DNA from: Terfezia claveryi
Lineage: Eukaryota; Ascomycota; Pezizomycetes; Pezizales; Pezizaceae
Assembly (NCBI GenBank): GCA_015179025.1
Contig: WHUX01000082.1
Span: forward strand, 62,001-126,000
Direction: 5' to 3'
DNA: 64,000 nt
The notes beneath the pieces were generated by a model. That model ran no database searches, was not told the origin of the DNA, and saw nothing but the letters and a program-made list of their open reading frames with translations. Position numbers and translations under genes: made by a program. Shown in pieces: positions 52,291-63,272 of the stretch (its first letter is position 1; each line of letters opens with the position of its first letter).

Positions 52291-52862
52291 CCACCGTTCC
52301 CTTTGCCATATCTCTGCACCACTCTAGTCTAAGCTGTACTCCCACCACTTTCGTTCGCAGACCAACGTAGGGGCCAGGCTCTTGGCCTCGAGTTCGCTAG
52401 GCATATGGCAAGGTTGGACAGGTCCGTTTAATTATATTTCTGTCTCTTGTGGCATTAGCTCCCCTGTACATAAACATTTAGAAATACTATAGACATTTAT
52501 TATACTTATGCGTGTATGCGTCCTGGATCATTGGTTTACTTCATTCCACGTAGCTGGCCTCAGTTGTAGGGAGGGTAAACACGCTTCTCTTTGCTTCTCT
52601 TTGTAGAAACCCAAGGTCCCACCCACGTGCATGCAACCATATACCTAAAGCGCCGTAGCGCATACCGCGCCTGGGGCAGAGGCCCCAGTATAAAACAGGC
52701 TAGCCTTGAATCTTGGCAAGTAATCTGTAGATCACCGATTAATCGGCGAAGTGGTCCGAGGCGAGTTATGGTAGGCAGAGACCGAGGCGAGTCGATAGCC
52801 GAATGAGTTGTCAGGGTGAGAAACTCGGACCGACTCGCCCCATGGCGCACACTAGATATGGG

Positions 52863-53709
52863 CCCTCTAAACTGGCTGCTTGGGATTCAAATAGAATGGT
52901 AGTATTAAGATTCGGTGATCTTGTTGCTACACACATATATAGACCAATTACTACTAAAATTTGGGATGGACTCTTGCAACCTAGTCATTCTTCCTCTCAA
53001 TCCTCACTATAAGCTGGTAAAGGCTAATGAAGGAGACAATGACCTTGCTGATGTCTCTCTATATCAGCAAATTATAGGCTCTCTAATGTACCTTATGATT
53101 GGCACATGATCTGATCTGGCATATATGGTCTCAGCACTCTCTCAATTCTCTTTGAAGCTAACTACAGCTTATATGTGGGCACTCAAACAAGTCTTGCAAT
53201 ACCTCAAAGGCACTCGTAACCTTAAGTTTTTATATACTCCAAACCCTATTTATCTAGCTGGCTTCTCTGATTCAGATTATGCAGGTAATCGATCTGACCG
53301 AAAATCTACCATGGGCTACATCTTCCAGATAGCAACTAACACCATTTGCTGGCGGGCTATTAAACAGCACTTTGTCGCTACTTTCACAGTCGAAGCCGAA
53401 TATATTACTCTCTCAACAACTGCCAAGCACCATGTGTGGCTACAGTTCACTCTGAATGAGCTCAGAATTACTGCCCCAGCTGCTCTAAGTACTAATCTTG
53501 ATGGCTCTATTGATCTGATATCTAATCTTCGAATCAGTGACAAGAGCAAACACATCGAAGTAGCTTATCATCATGTGCGAGACCTTGTTGAGTCCAGGAA
53601 ACTCACGGTCCTATATGTTCCTAGCCATGATAATTTAGCTGACTTATATACTAAACCATTTCCCCAGCCACGACTCTCTCTGCTAAGAGATCTCATCCTA
53701 GGCAAGTCA
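52863..53709 (+). pseudogene. Copia-1 reverse transcriptase C-terminus and RNase H
   Basis: It resumes with PLNWLLGIQIEW-like sequence at 52863, and then LYQQIIGSLMYLMIGT (53073). The main open frame (53125-53709) contains AYMWALKQVLQYLKGTRNLK, YLAGFSDSDYAGNRSDRKST (RNase H), TVEAEYITLSTTAKHHVWL, SDKSKHIEVAYHHVRDLVES and HDNLADLYTKPFP, the usual end of Copia pol. It is followed by a purine-rich tract (gaggagggg, 53853-53861) abutting the 3' LTR. This stretch is nearly free of stops, unlike gag and integrase. Confidence 0.92.
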
Positions 53710-53861
53710 TAAAAACAATCAATTTCAACACTCTTTTCCCTATACATATTTTTTTTCCATATCCATGGTTTTTTATAGGTTTTTTAATGAGGTTGACTTG
53801 ATTGCGTACATTTAGGAAGATAGGAGGGGCTTGAGTCTAGCAAGTATGAGCTGAGGAGGGG

Positions 53862-54345
53862 TGTTAGTGATTGAATGCCGTACATTCATTCATTCCGCTC
53901 ATGCCTTGCTATTCCACACGCAGCGACCTTCGGCCTGCAGATCTTAAGGCAAGCAACGGCAGCAACCTTCGGCCTGCAGATCTTATGGCAAGCAACGGCC
54001 TTCTCAGGCATTGCGTGCTTCGGCCTTCACAGGCATTGCGTGCTCTGGCCTGCAGATCATATGGCAAGCATCGGCCTTCACAGGCATTGCGTGCTTCGGC
54101 CTTCACAGGCATTGCGTACTACTCATATGTCCTTCTTCTTCTTCACTTTCTTATGTACGTTCATTCATGTATATATATCTCGTTCGTTTCCTGTTGGATA
54201 GAGATAGAACAATCACACAACAACACATCTCTTCACTTCTATATACTCTTCTCTACGTGACAATCTCACTTCGCTCATTCGTATTATCCTTCAGTGGACT
54301 TTTGGATCTCACTGCTGCCTATACCTCCCTCCTTTAGCACTTAAA
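53862..54345 (+). mobile_element. 3' LTR of Copia-1 (LTR-A)
   Basis: 484 bp, TGTTAGTGATTGAATGCCGT to CTCCTTTAGCACTTAAA, with the TSD CTTAT at 54346-54350 matching the 5' side. It is closer to the solo LTR at 372-869 in the gcacgcaatgcctg region than the more changed 5' LTR. Confidence 0.95.
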
Positions 54346-54414
54346 CTTATTTTTTATGGGGGCGGGGGGCGGGATATTCTTATATCAAGTATATTCTTAT
54401 ATCGAGAGTATACT

Positions 54415-54713
54415 TTTGTGGGCCTCGGTCAATCTTCATTAAGGTGTAGGCTGACAGGGATTGCCTGTCCTACTCGCATCTTCGTTGTCCAAAGCCTTTT
54501 TGGTTCTGGCTTCCTTGAGCAGCGCCTTCGGTGCCGCTCGCAGTCCGCCCTCGGTTGCTGTGCGTATGGTACCTTTGACCTAGCCCAAATGCGACCTCGA
54601 ATGCTGTCCTCTGGTCTGCCCTCTTGTTCCCCTCAATTCCGATGTGCCCTCTTGCCCAGGCAACCTTGACAACTTTCCTTTCTGCCGACTTGACCAGGGA
54701 CTCCTGTCCCTAC
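54415..54713 (-). pseudogene. LINE ORF2 RNase H and C-terminal fragment
   Basis: On the minus strand VKVAWARGHIGIEGNKRAD is the conserved end of a LINE RNase H domain. Further on, in another frame, TEGGLRAAPKALLKEARTKK matches GGLRASSKATRKEART of LINE-b. It forms the right flank of element F, which probably inserted into this LINE. Confidence 0.75.
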
Positions 54714-54785
54714 TCATATTCGGTCCCGGCAGGGGACCATGATGAGCCCGGGTGGATTCAGGACAAGTTAATCTGCAGGACTTCA
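54714..54785 (-). mobile_element. LINE tail fragment, internally deleted
   Basis: attcggtcccggcaggggac, catgatgagcccgggtggat and tcaggacaagttaatctgca match the tail consensus with the ccacctggaaa block missing. Confidence 0.65.
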
Positions 54786-55118
54786 ATCACAGTAACAAGG
54801 AGCAAGGACATGGAGCATACAAAAGAAACTATCAATGACGAACAAGTAAACCACCCACCTTGGGTAGATATTGAAGGGCACACTATGCCGCTGCGCCCCC
54901 CGTGCTGAAAGAATACTCTGACGTACATGCATATGGCCCGGTCATTTAAAAGGACCAATTGGAATAACAGGATTCCTAATGGGCCAATTGGTATAAGTGG
55001 GAGAGCCCGGGTGGATTCAGGGAAAGTCTGCCAGCTCTGGGGGCTATATATACCAGAACGGATAGACTCGAGTGCCTCTCGGCAAGCAGTGAATAAAGTT
55101 AAAGCAGTATTAAATCAA

Positions 55119-55424
55119 GTTAGAATGTAGCATGTCATGCCGGCCTTAACTAGCTGTATCGGATGACTCACATGCACTTCACATGTTAATATTTAGGTTC
55201 CGCACATGTGCTTCATACAACGTTCCATATGGACCCATCCGTATGCATGTGAGCATTCAGATGTTCGTCCATACATATATAGCTTGTGTGGATTGGGCTG
55301 ACAACAAAGCTATTTATTGCTTCGTCTCTTTACTGGTCACTGGGATACTCACATTGATATTCATAACCTTCCTTCACTGGATTCACGGCTCCCCGCTCGC
55401 CTTTTCTCATACTCATACCCTAGT
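55119..55424 (+). mobile_element. LTR family C copy (C2)
   Basis: It runs from gttagaatgtagcatgtcat to ttctcatactcata. Blocks gatgttcgtccatacatata, tagcttgtgt and gattcacggctc match C1 (15035-15307). The first bases of the TG end are altered and no TSD was found. Confidence 0.65.
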
Positions 55425-55429
55425 AAGGC

Positions 55430-58190
55430 AGAACCGATGAACTGAATATTAGAGAGATGGCCGAAACTCAAGAGCCTCATAGCGAAGCCAAGCCGCTAAA
55501 AATCGACATTATGAGGCCCTCCTCTTCCGGGTAAAAGAAGCTGAAGAAATCCTCTGTAGCATCCCAATGTTCCCCGTATTGAAAGGTTACTGAGCGAGTG
55601 ATATCGCTGGGTATTGGAGGATGCAGCGGTGGACTCTTAGTGCAGTAAAGCAGGGTGATGCGAGTGCAGGAGCGAGAAGATGTGCGAGCGTATGAGCATG
55701 AGAGTGTGATGTTCGGTCAAGAGTAGACAGTCTTATTGAGTCTATCTCAAGAAGCATATAGATACATGAGTGTCCTGAGAGCTCGTATATATAGAGACGA
55801 GATCAGGGTAAAGACGATCTAAGCCAGCTATCCTAAGAGCCGCAAACCTATGGATGTGTAGTCGATAATTGTAAATGCGGGCACTATACTTGGATTGTTA
55901 CTGTATGCTTACCCGACAACGCTGATGATGAGGAGACAGTAGTCCAGAATAGTGATCATTGTGGATGTGCGATTTAGGTAGGAGGGTGAGCTGTGGAGAG
56001 TTCTAAGGCGGATCACAGCCTGCTATGGATAAAAATTAGATACCTAAGAGACTGTCACAAGCGCTTTTATATTCGTCACTACCAGCCTACAGCAAACTCT
56101 ATTCAAATCACATCAGGCACTGTTGCAAACGGTGTCTTCAAGTTCAGGAACCGCTCAAAAACTCAGCTACTGGCTGCTTACCTACCCCATAATCTGATGT
56201 TAGCCATGTCAGGGGCGGCAGCTAGGAGAGCGAGAAACTAGTCTATGATGAACGAAAGCACAAGCACGAAATATCTCATCTCGTTGCAGAGATCACTTAA
56301 GCACTTGATAGGGTAGTATTATTATACGATTACATACATATATGATGTTTTGGGAATTTGACAACTCCAAATGCATAGAGTCGTCGGGTTGGTTACGTTC
56401 TAAAGCGAAAATAAGCAGGAAGAATGTGTAACTACGAACCACACAGGATCGACACATGTATACCTCCTCATGGCCCCCCACTGGGACCGAAGGGCACATG
56501 TATGTAGAGGCCGCCTCCGCGTATAGGCACTCACAAGCACTTGCAATGGTAAAAGCAGGGACGGGTTAAATTTAGGTTAGTTAAGATGATGATTGTACAC
56601 CCCTAAAGCTGCCTCGTTTCGCTGCGTACAAAGCTCCGCCTAATTGTACCTAAAACTACCCTATGTACGATTGCAATCGCACTTTCATACTCCAGCCATT
56701 TTTTTAGCGGCACACCACAGCAACCGTTGCCGTGGCGGAAGCGGTTGGTCTGCCGTTGGTATTCGGTACCTACCCGTTCTGTGTGTGTGCGTAAGCTATG
56801 GATGCTATTGGCCCCACGTCACCTCCATGAGATTGGCGGTTCGAAGACGGAGAGCAGATTCTTTCCCGGTCATAAAAATTATTTCCAAAATTCCATAGAT
56901 CAAGACAAGTTTTGGGAATATATGTAACTAGGACATCGACTTACTCTAGCAACAGGGGATGAATTTTTTTGACAGGTATTATTACATTTATATGCAATCA
57001 TTGACAATTTCGATCTAGGTCTACTTGGTAGCTGTTGGGATACGTTAAGCATAATACTTTTCTTGGCTCAAAAATTAATTGTATGTGTCTCACAAATAAT
57101 AATGTTCTACGTATTTCTCAAATCCATACCAATAGCCTATGGCTCAGCGGCTCACTTACTGTGAACAATTGTAATTGTATCACATCAAAATGTTGTGCAA
57201 CTTACCAGTTTGTCGCATCTAATAAAAAATTTATTTTTTCTTTTTCAAATGCCCAGTAACCGGCAATACGTAAGGCCATCGCCAGGGCCCGATGCATCAA
57301 TTCTGCTTAGATACCTTCGCTATGTACATCAGGCGAGATTGCCCGCCCCTAAGAAATAACAAACGACAACCCCGATCTTATCTGACAAAATTTGATGTAC
57401 TCAATTTCACCTGATGCAGAGTCTGTGACAATTGGTGTCAACCTGAGTATGTGGTGAATAAAATGCAATGCTTTCAATATTATATTAGATGGAATATTCA
57501 ACACCACATATTTGCCCTGAAGATGCATAGATATTCAGAACATCTATATATATATATAATATATTGCGTTTCTCCAACATCTTGTCACAAGGCGAGACTT
57601 TGAACTCTTGGCAACGTAAGGCTGATAAAGAGGGCGACTTACGTACTCTAATGAATAAACCTCCCTTGGAGCGGTCGGGGTCGAGACTAATGAATAAAAT
57701 ACGTTACTACACTAGTAAGTAGCAAGGTAAATAATTACATTAACATAGAAGTGATATCCGTACCAACAGAAGCAGCACCTGGAATCGCGATATGAGCCAT
57801 AATGTGAGGAAGGATCATGGTAATTTCATAGGTCAAAATATCGCCATAAAGATTGCTCGTAGGTTCACAGAAAATCTCACTTGTATCCCTCCACGCCAAT
57901 CTGATTTGGTTTCGGAATACATAACTTGTTATAACTGTAGTAGGTTTTTTCATAGTGGTGTTCAAGTCGTTACACATAACCTGAAACTTCATTTAGAATT
58001 ATGTTCATAACTATGGCATTTTTGACACCTGACTCTAGGCCATGTGCAGTTTGCCAGGGCTTTGGATATCTCTGAGTGGTCTTGATGCTTTGTAAATCCA
58101 AATAAAATAGATGGTCAACTGGAGTCAATATTCTCACTGTCAGTGTACAGTACATCTAAGTACCTATGGCCCAGTGGTATAGTTATATTC
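55430..58190. other. Long stretch without recognised gene
   Basis: Short frames only. A scrap of LINE tail (cctcctcatggccccccact, 56462-56495) and an AT dinucleotide run (about 57545-57563) are visible. No other element was identified. Confidence 0.4.
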
Positions 58191-58194
58191 CACC

Positions 58195-58728
58195 ATGCGG
58201 AGTAATAATACTTTACTGTTCATCAGTCAAGCAGGTGAGAGACCCAACCCGATGCCAATACAGAATTCCTCATCAGCTCCCGGTTGGCAACTACCACCGC
58301 AGCCCGATCCAAACCAGTCGGAGAATCACCGCCCCCTTCCAAGAAATGCCCATAACCTCAACTACATATTTAATCCACAGACCATCCCTCCACTAGAAAA
58401 ACCCGATCACACCATCAACCCAACCACTCACAGTAGGAGCGCCACAATATTTCAAAGTGCCCAGATGAGGGAATGTGAAGTCTTTGAGGGTAGGGGTGAA
58501 AACAGCTGCTTCACCCTTGGGGTTTCTATTTCATGTAAGGAGGTGTTCAAAGGCCTCACAAGAGTTCAGCAACAGGATCTAGAAATGAAACAAAGTCGAA
58601 GGCATGAATTGGAGAGGAAGGCGGTGGAAGCAATAGAGAAGCTAGAGGAGATACATAAACTACTTGCCAAGCGAGCAGCTAACCCTGGTTGGGCGTTTCC
58701 TGTGATTAATGAAGCCGGCTCCTGGTAG
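58195..58728 (+). CDS. Hypothetical coiled-coil protein, 177 aa
   Basis: An ATG-initiated frame of 177 codons that is unique in the window. The first half is disordered, rich in Pro/Asn/Gln (APGWQLPPQPDPNQSENHRP). The second half has a predicted helix from about residue 118: VFKGLTRVQQQDLEMKQSRR, HELERKAVEAIEKLEEIHKL, LAKRAA. Heptad-like Leu/Ile spacing suggests a coiled coil. It may be a small host gene, a final exon, or the gag-like end of an unrecognised element. No TSD or terminal repeat supports the latter. Confidence 0.4.
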   Translation: MRSNNTLLFISQAGERPNPMPIQNSSSAPGWQLPPQPDPNQSENHRPLPRNAHNLNYIFNPQTIPPLEKPDHTINPTTHSRSATIFQSAQMRECEVFEGRGENSCFTLGVSISCKEVFKGLTRVQQQDLEMKQSRRHELERKAVEAIEKLEEIHKLLAKRAANPGWAFPVINEAGSW

Positions 58729-59189
58729 CACTAGGTAGCGAAGGAGAAGGACAAATAGGAGAACAAGATATGGCGAGCGTGGAGGAGGACACGGAAGTGT
58801 AAGTGGATAGGTAGGTATATCGATATCGGTTCTATGTTAGACGCCGCCACCTCAGTCTTGAATTTGTTCCGCCACATTCAATGATTCCCACTCTAGTTTC
58901 GATAGATCTACTTATGTAGTTTCAATGTTAGTCTACATCTGGAGGGGTTTGTATTTTTCTATTTTTTCTATAACTAAATCATTAAGTACCCTATCCAGAC
59001 CCATTCTAGCTTTTGACGAGGCAACACAAGTCCCAGGCGATCATCTATCCATCCCACCGCCACTGCCCCGTAGCTCCATAGGTGTGAGAACCGTAGGATT
59101 ATGAGATCTTAGGATATGAACGTAGATATTAGAGGCTTGTTTGTGGGAGAGATGTATTGCTTGATTGATCTATATATCTCTGCCTTAAG
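58729..59189. other. Stretch without recognised gene
   Basis: Nothing coding or repetitive is recognised before the LINE target duplication. Confidence 0.35.
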
Positions 59190-59201
59190 GGGTTCTAGCA
59201 G

Positions 59202-59527
59202 AGTTACGATTTTTCACGAATCCCTTTTGTCCACTCAGTTCTCTCAGTTCTTTAGTTCATAAGTTCTCAGGTCACAGTTTTCATAGGTAGTTCACATCGT
59301 TTTGTTTCACGAGGCGAGCTCAGTCAGGCTTCCGAGTCATCGGCCAGTCCGTTAGTGACAGCATGGGGCTACGTCCCTCCTTTGTCCTTCAGTGTATTTA
59401 GTTCGCGCGGGTCTGACAGACTAACTTGTCTTACCCTTGAATCCACCGGACTTCCGCGTGGCTCCTCATAGTCCCCCTTACGGGGCTGCATAGGAGTACT
59501 GAGTTTTTAAAAAAAAAAAAAAAAAAA
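59202..59527 (+). mobile_element. LINE 3' UTR insertion with 12 bp TSD
   Basis: The insert comprises part of a LINE 3' UTR (Ser/Phe-rich tcagttc repeats like 18440-18570), the conserved tail (59405-59510) and about 18 A. It is flanked by GGGTTCTAGCAG at 59190-59201 and 59528-59539, a perfect 12 bp duplication. It interrupts sequence next to Copia-3. Confidence 0.92.
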
Positions 59528-59539
59528 GGGTTCTAGCAG

Positions 59540-60591
59540 TCTATATATACATATCTCCTCCGTATTCACACATGCTTGTCATATGCCTTCTTATCCACAT
59601 GCCTCTATGTCCACATGTTGTTGACGTACTCACATGTTTGCACATGCATTGGAAGAGTATTTCCTACTCCCTCCTCCACTCTGCCAATCTCATCCACCGG
59701 TCTTGCTATTTCTTTATGGCAACCATGGGCGTAATCTTAGTAAGAATATCCGCTGGGTTTTCCTTGCCTGGGATAGTTGTTATGGCTAATTTTTCAGCTT
59801 GTACTTGTTGGCGTAGGTAGTGGTATCGGTGCTCAATATGCCTAGTTCGTCTCAAATAGCGAGAGGTATGACCTAGGTTGAAGGTTCCCTCACTATCGGG
59901 CTTTACCGTGAGTTTAAGTGACAATCCAAGTTCGTCTAGGAGTTGTTGTGCCCAAGCCGCGTCTTTGCCTCCTTCACATGCAGCAATATACCCAGCTTCG
60001 GTGATTGATAAGGATACAGTATCCTGACGGCGACTGTACCATCCTACTGGTTGATCACCAAGAGTCATGAGCACTCCTGTTTGGGATCTCACTTGTTCAC
60101 CACCATAGGATGCATCTGCATATATGATGAGGTATAAATTCGTAGGCTTGCATAGAATTAGTCCTAGATGCTTGGTGTTCTTGAGGTATTGCAAAATGGT
60201 TAAGGTAGCTCTATAATTCGTTGTGGAAGGTTTAGATACTCATCGTCCTAGAAGGTTGACATGGATAGATATCTCAGGTCTTGTCATTCTTGCAATATAG
60301 AGTAGTCCTCCTATAAGTGCCTAATATTTCTTAGTATCTTCGAAATGGTCATCAGAGTCGTCGTACACTTCTGGATTATGTAATGGGTAAGGAATTCTTA
60401 TATTGTGGTTCGCCTTGGAGGAGGTATTTTGAGGCCATTGTCTCTATAAGTGCTTTTTGGGTCCGAATTTATGTTGTTCTACTTAAGCTCTATTCCTAGG
60501 AGTTTCTTTAGATTCCCACGTTTTTCTAGCTCAATCTTTTCCTCAATTTTGTCTTCGAATTCATTGAGTGTTGTCTCATTAGGTGCAATTA
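59540..60591 (-). pseudogene. Copia-3 reverse transcriptase/RNase H
   Basis: The main minus frame (59706-60194) contains YLIIYADASYGGEQVRSQTG, WYSRRQDTVSLSITEAGYIA, ACEGGKDAAWAQQLLDELGL, RHIEHRYHYLRQQVQAEKLA and GKENPADILTK, the full C-terminus of a Copia RNase H. Upstream on the same strand ALIGGLLYIARM and RPEISIHVNLLGR belong to the RT thumb, with stops. The gene is related to Copia-2 (same RPEIS.HVNLLGR block). It is cut at 60591 by element H2, and no LTR was identified downstream. Confidence 0.9.
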
Positions 60592-60747
60592 GATCTGGGC
60601 ACGAGACGAGACATCTCGAGACTTTTTGTGAAAATTTTCCATTGGCTGCGAAAATTTTTCAGTGGCTGCGAAGATCTTTTCATGGATTGCGACAATCAGT
60701 TTAGCAGCCTACGATAGCCTTCGCTTGTAAATATGTGTTATTCGGTA
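60592..60747. mobile_element. hAT-like element H2, left part
   Basis: It starts gatctgggcacgagacgaga and follows H1 through catctcgagactttttgtga and cctacgatagccttcgcttg to ttattcggta, where pogo element P begins. H1 shows the uninterrupted joint. The right part is at 63036-63272. Confidence 0.8.
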
Positions 60748-63035
60748 CAGTCGAACCTCTCTTACTGCATGACGTCCGTCAGAGCACTTTTGATGCAGTA
60801 AGACAGGCTTATGCGGTACCGGCGAAAATGAGAAATAGAGCTGATATTAAACTAAATACATGACACACTGACTAAATACATGATATCCCGACTAAATCCA
60901 TGATACCCCGATCCATTCCCAACATCTAAGCCACTTCTCGAGGTGTGATTGCTGCTTGTGTTTCATATTGAGGTCTGCCATGCGGTTGGTTAGAGTAGTA
61001 ATAGACTCAATTAAGGCTGATGTTTCTGGTAATGCTGCAGTACTGGGTGCGGTCTGAATAACATACAATTGAAGAACTTTAAGTGCATGGCTAACCTCGG
61101 TGCGAGTAATCAATGGGCGTGGTTCAGAGTCATCGAGACGGTTGGAGGAATTTTGCAGGTTAGTGTCATCTGGCGAATTGGATGGTGCTGCATATGCGGC
61201 TGCAATTTCTTCAATAGTGAGGTTTGTCTGACACTCAGGGATATATTCTTCAGGGGGAGCTACAAAATCTTGGAGATCTTGTTGGTTAAGAAAGGGAATA
61301 GATGGAATTGCATGCAATTGTACTCGGATAGACTTATAGACTTGACCAAGCTCATGATGGGGATTGCCATTCGCAAGTCGAAAGGGTTCCACAGGACCTC
61401 TTCTAAACGGAGGTATGCCTTGTTCCAGCAACAACAAATGGTCTCAGCCGAAACTTTTGACCATGCTTGTAATACTGTCTGGATTGCCATCAGCACATCA
61501 GGATTGTATTGAAGGGATTTTTGTTGTCTAGTAGAGGAGGTGCTAATTCGGGATTCTAGTATTGGATATGCTTCCAGCCAGGTCAAAAGCCCTTGACAAT
61601 AGAGTTGTCGACAATATGCTTTCAATGTAGCAATAATTCCTTAATCACATGGTTGAAGATATGAAGTGGTATTTGGTGGAAGAAAAATAATTCAGATATT
61701 TGGTGGGATATCTTCCTCAGGTACCTTATATCCAGAAAAGTTGTCTAAAATCAATGCCACTTTGCATCCATGATGAAGTCACTTGCCAAACCATTTTAAC
61801 CATTCAAAGAATATGATCATAGTAACCCAAGCCTTGTTATTACTTTGGTATTGCATGTAAAAGCGATGGAGATTAACTCCATTGAAGCACCTTGGTTGAG
61901 CAGACTTTCCTATGATCCAAGGAGGTACTTTGTCTAAACCATTGGCATTTGTACAAACCATAATAGTAAGATGGTCCTTATTTTTCTTAAATCCTTCATG
62001 TTTCTCAGTAGCAAGGCTTCAGTCAGGCTGTTGCTTCCAGAAATACCCTATAAAAATTATTAGTAAGTTTATTTATTCTTATTGTAAAGACCTAAAATGT
62101 ACCTGTTTTATCCATATTATAAATATCTTCATACTCATAAGATGCTAAAGTCTTCGCAATCTCAGGTCATTGTTGTTCAATTGCATTCATATCTGCACTC
62201 CCAGACTCACCATGCCATTTATACTCTTTAATCCCATGCCTTTCTTTAAATCTACTAAGCCATCCATTGGAAAACTTCAATTGAGGAACTTTATGGTTTG
62301 GATATAACAGAGTATATAATTTCCTTGCTTTTTCTCGAAGAAGCTCTCCACCAATAGGTCCATCATGTTCATGTTGTAAGAACCACTCTAATAATGCAGA
62401 TTCAAACTCAGGATGTAGGACTTCTCACTTGCGCTTAGTTGATTTGTGTGTTGTCTCTGCTGCAAGAAGCAAATCTGGATCTTCATTAAATTTTCGGAGG
62501 ATGCATGAAACTGAGCTTTGGTTGATAGATCGGTCGAAGGAGCGCTCAAACCTATTATTAATTTAGCATCTCATTCCATAACTTTGTAGGCTTCATACCA
62601 TTGCGCAAGCTCCTGCTGGTTCAAGAATTTGTTTGCTAAATGGTAGCGATAGAGCTGTGCACGCTCACCATCTGTTGGATCGGAAGTTGGTATATATGGT
62701 ACAGATGCCATTGGGCACTGCCTATAGGAAGAGAAGAAAGTAAAAGACAAGATGTGGGACTTCTGCTCTTTAAGCTATAACACTGAATCCGAATACCCGT
62801 ATTAGTTGCCGACGTTTTCGGCTGAACTCATACCCTGCTATGCGATCTCGGAGTGCCTGTACACACTAATCTGAATTTTGGGAAGCCGCCAACCAGTATG
62901 CATGCAATGTTACAGTTATGCGGTTTTTAGCCCCTTAGCGTGTCATTTTTACTAACAAAAAAACTCGTCAGGAGCTTGCTATGCGTTATCAGAGAATATG
63001 CGCTTAGAGCGGATGCAAAGTCAGAGGTTCGACTG
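60748..63035 (-). mobile_element. pogo/jerky-type transposon P, full length
   Basis: It has inverted ends CAGTCGAACCTCT at 60748 and inverted at 63035, flanked by TA (60746-60747, 63036-63037). Length 2288 bp. CAGT-starting ends with TA targets are usual for the pogo branch of Tc1/mariner. It carries an almost complete but stop-containing transposase gene on the minus strand and lies inside H2. Confidence 0.92.
60890..62711 (-). pseudogene. pogo/jerky-like (DDE_1) transposase
   Basis: It starts MASVPYIPTSDPTDGERAQL at 62711. The N-terminal DNA-binding half (HLANKFLNQQELAQWYEAYK, then a Tc5-like helix-turn-helix with NGWLSRFKER-like remains) is broken by stops. The catalytic Asp residues survive: YNMDKTG at about 62110 (first), ALILDNFSG at about 61750 (second), and LQPCDQGIIATLKAY at about 61640 (third). 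CTNANGLDKVPPWIIGKSAQ lies between the first two. A putative intron after YNMDKTG (about 62050-62105; GTACAT, TTACTAAT, ATAG) may explain one break. The C-terminus (61437-60892) has the expected helical, acidic tail. The stops look like C-to-T changes. Confidence 0.85.
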
Positions 63036-63272
63036 TACTTCTTCTTCTCTTTCTCCCTTCATTATACTCTTTCTCCGCTCATTATCCGCACTTCCTGTAC
63101 TACATCTACAATCAGCACAATGAGCCAAATTTCTGTGTCGGCTGCTCATACTCCGGATGATTTTAGAGCAAGGTTTAGCGGAAGAGGGTATAGAAGAGGA
63201 AATTGACGTCGAAGGCGAAGATGATGATGATTGATAATAACTAGGTAGCTAGCTAGCAAGTTCGAATATAAG
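63036..63272. mobile_element. hAT-like element H2, right part (truncated)
   Basis: From tacttcttcttctctttctc it follows H1, including the short frame starting MSQISVSAAHTPDDF (63118), up to agcaagttcgaatata. H1 continues to its inverted end for another 140 bp, but here the sequence changes at about 63272, so the right terminus is missing. Confidence 0.75.

Larger units (their letters stand above)
43858..52854. mobile_element. hAT-like foldback element FB2, split by Gypsy-1
   Basis: The ends are inverted: TAGTGTGCACTACGGGGCGA at the left, TAGTGTGCGCCATGGGGCGA read inward from the right. The flanks AATATGGG (43850-43857) and GATATGGG (52855-52862) match at 7 of 8 bp, the length hAT elements leave. 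Without Gypsy-1 the element is about 2.7 kb. The left arm is 43858-44733 plus 51047-51385, the right arm about 51600-52854, and the centre, of about 200 bp, carries 33-35 bp repeats (aaggcatgaattcccaagca). It is thus nearly all one giant palindrome. No transposase is encoded. Confidence 0.88.
38781..54414. mobile_element. TA-type element F, split by the Copia-1 nest
   Basis: The left end CAGTATACTCTTGATATAAG (38781, preceded by TA) pairs with the right end, which read inward is AAGTATACTCTCGATATAAG (from 54414). Internal blocks match element G: a G-rich stretch then aatattcttata near each end, and atttcttatcgataaac at 39187 (20682 in G). The element was about 600 bp before Copia-1 entered at CTTAT (39316-39320). 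To its right lies LINE sequence. Confidence 0.75.

Noticed and set aside
58160..58200. tRNA-like string ggcccagtggtatag
   Set aside because: There is no anticodon arm, T arm or B-box at the right distance.
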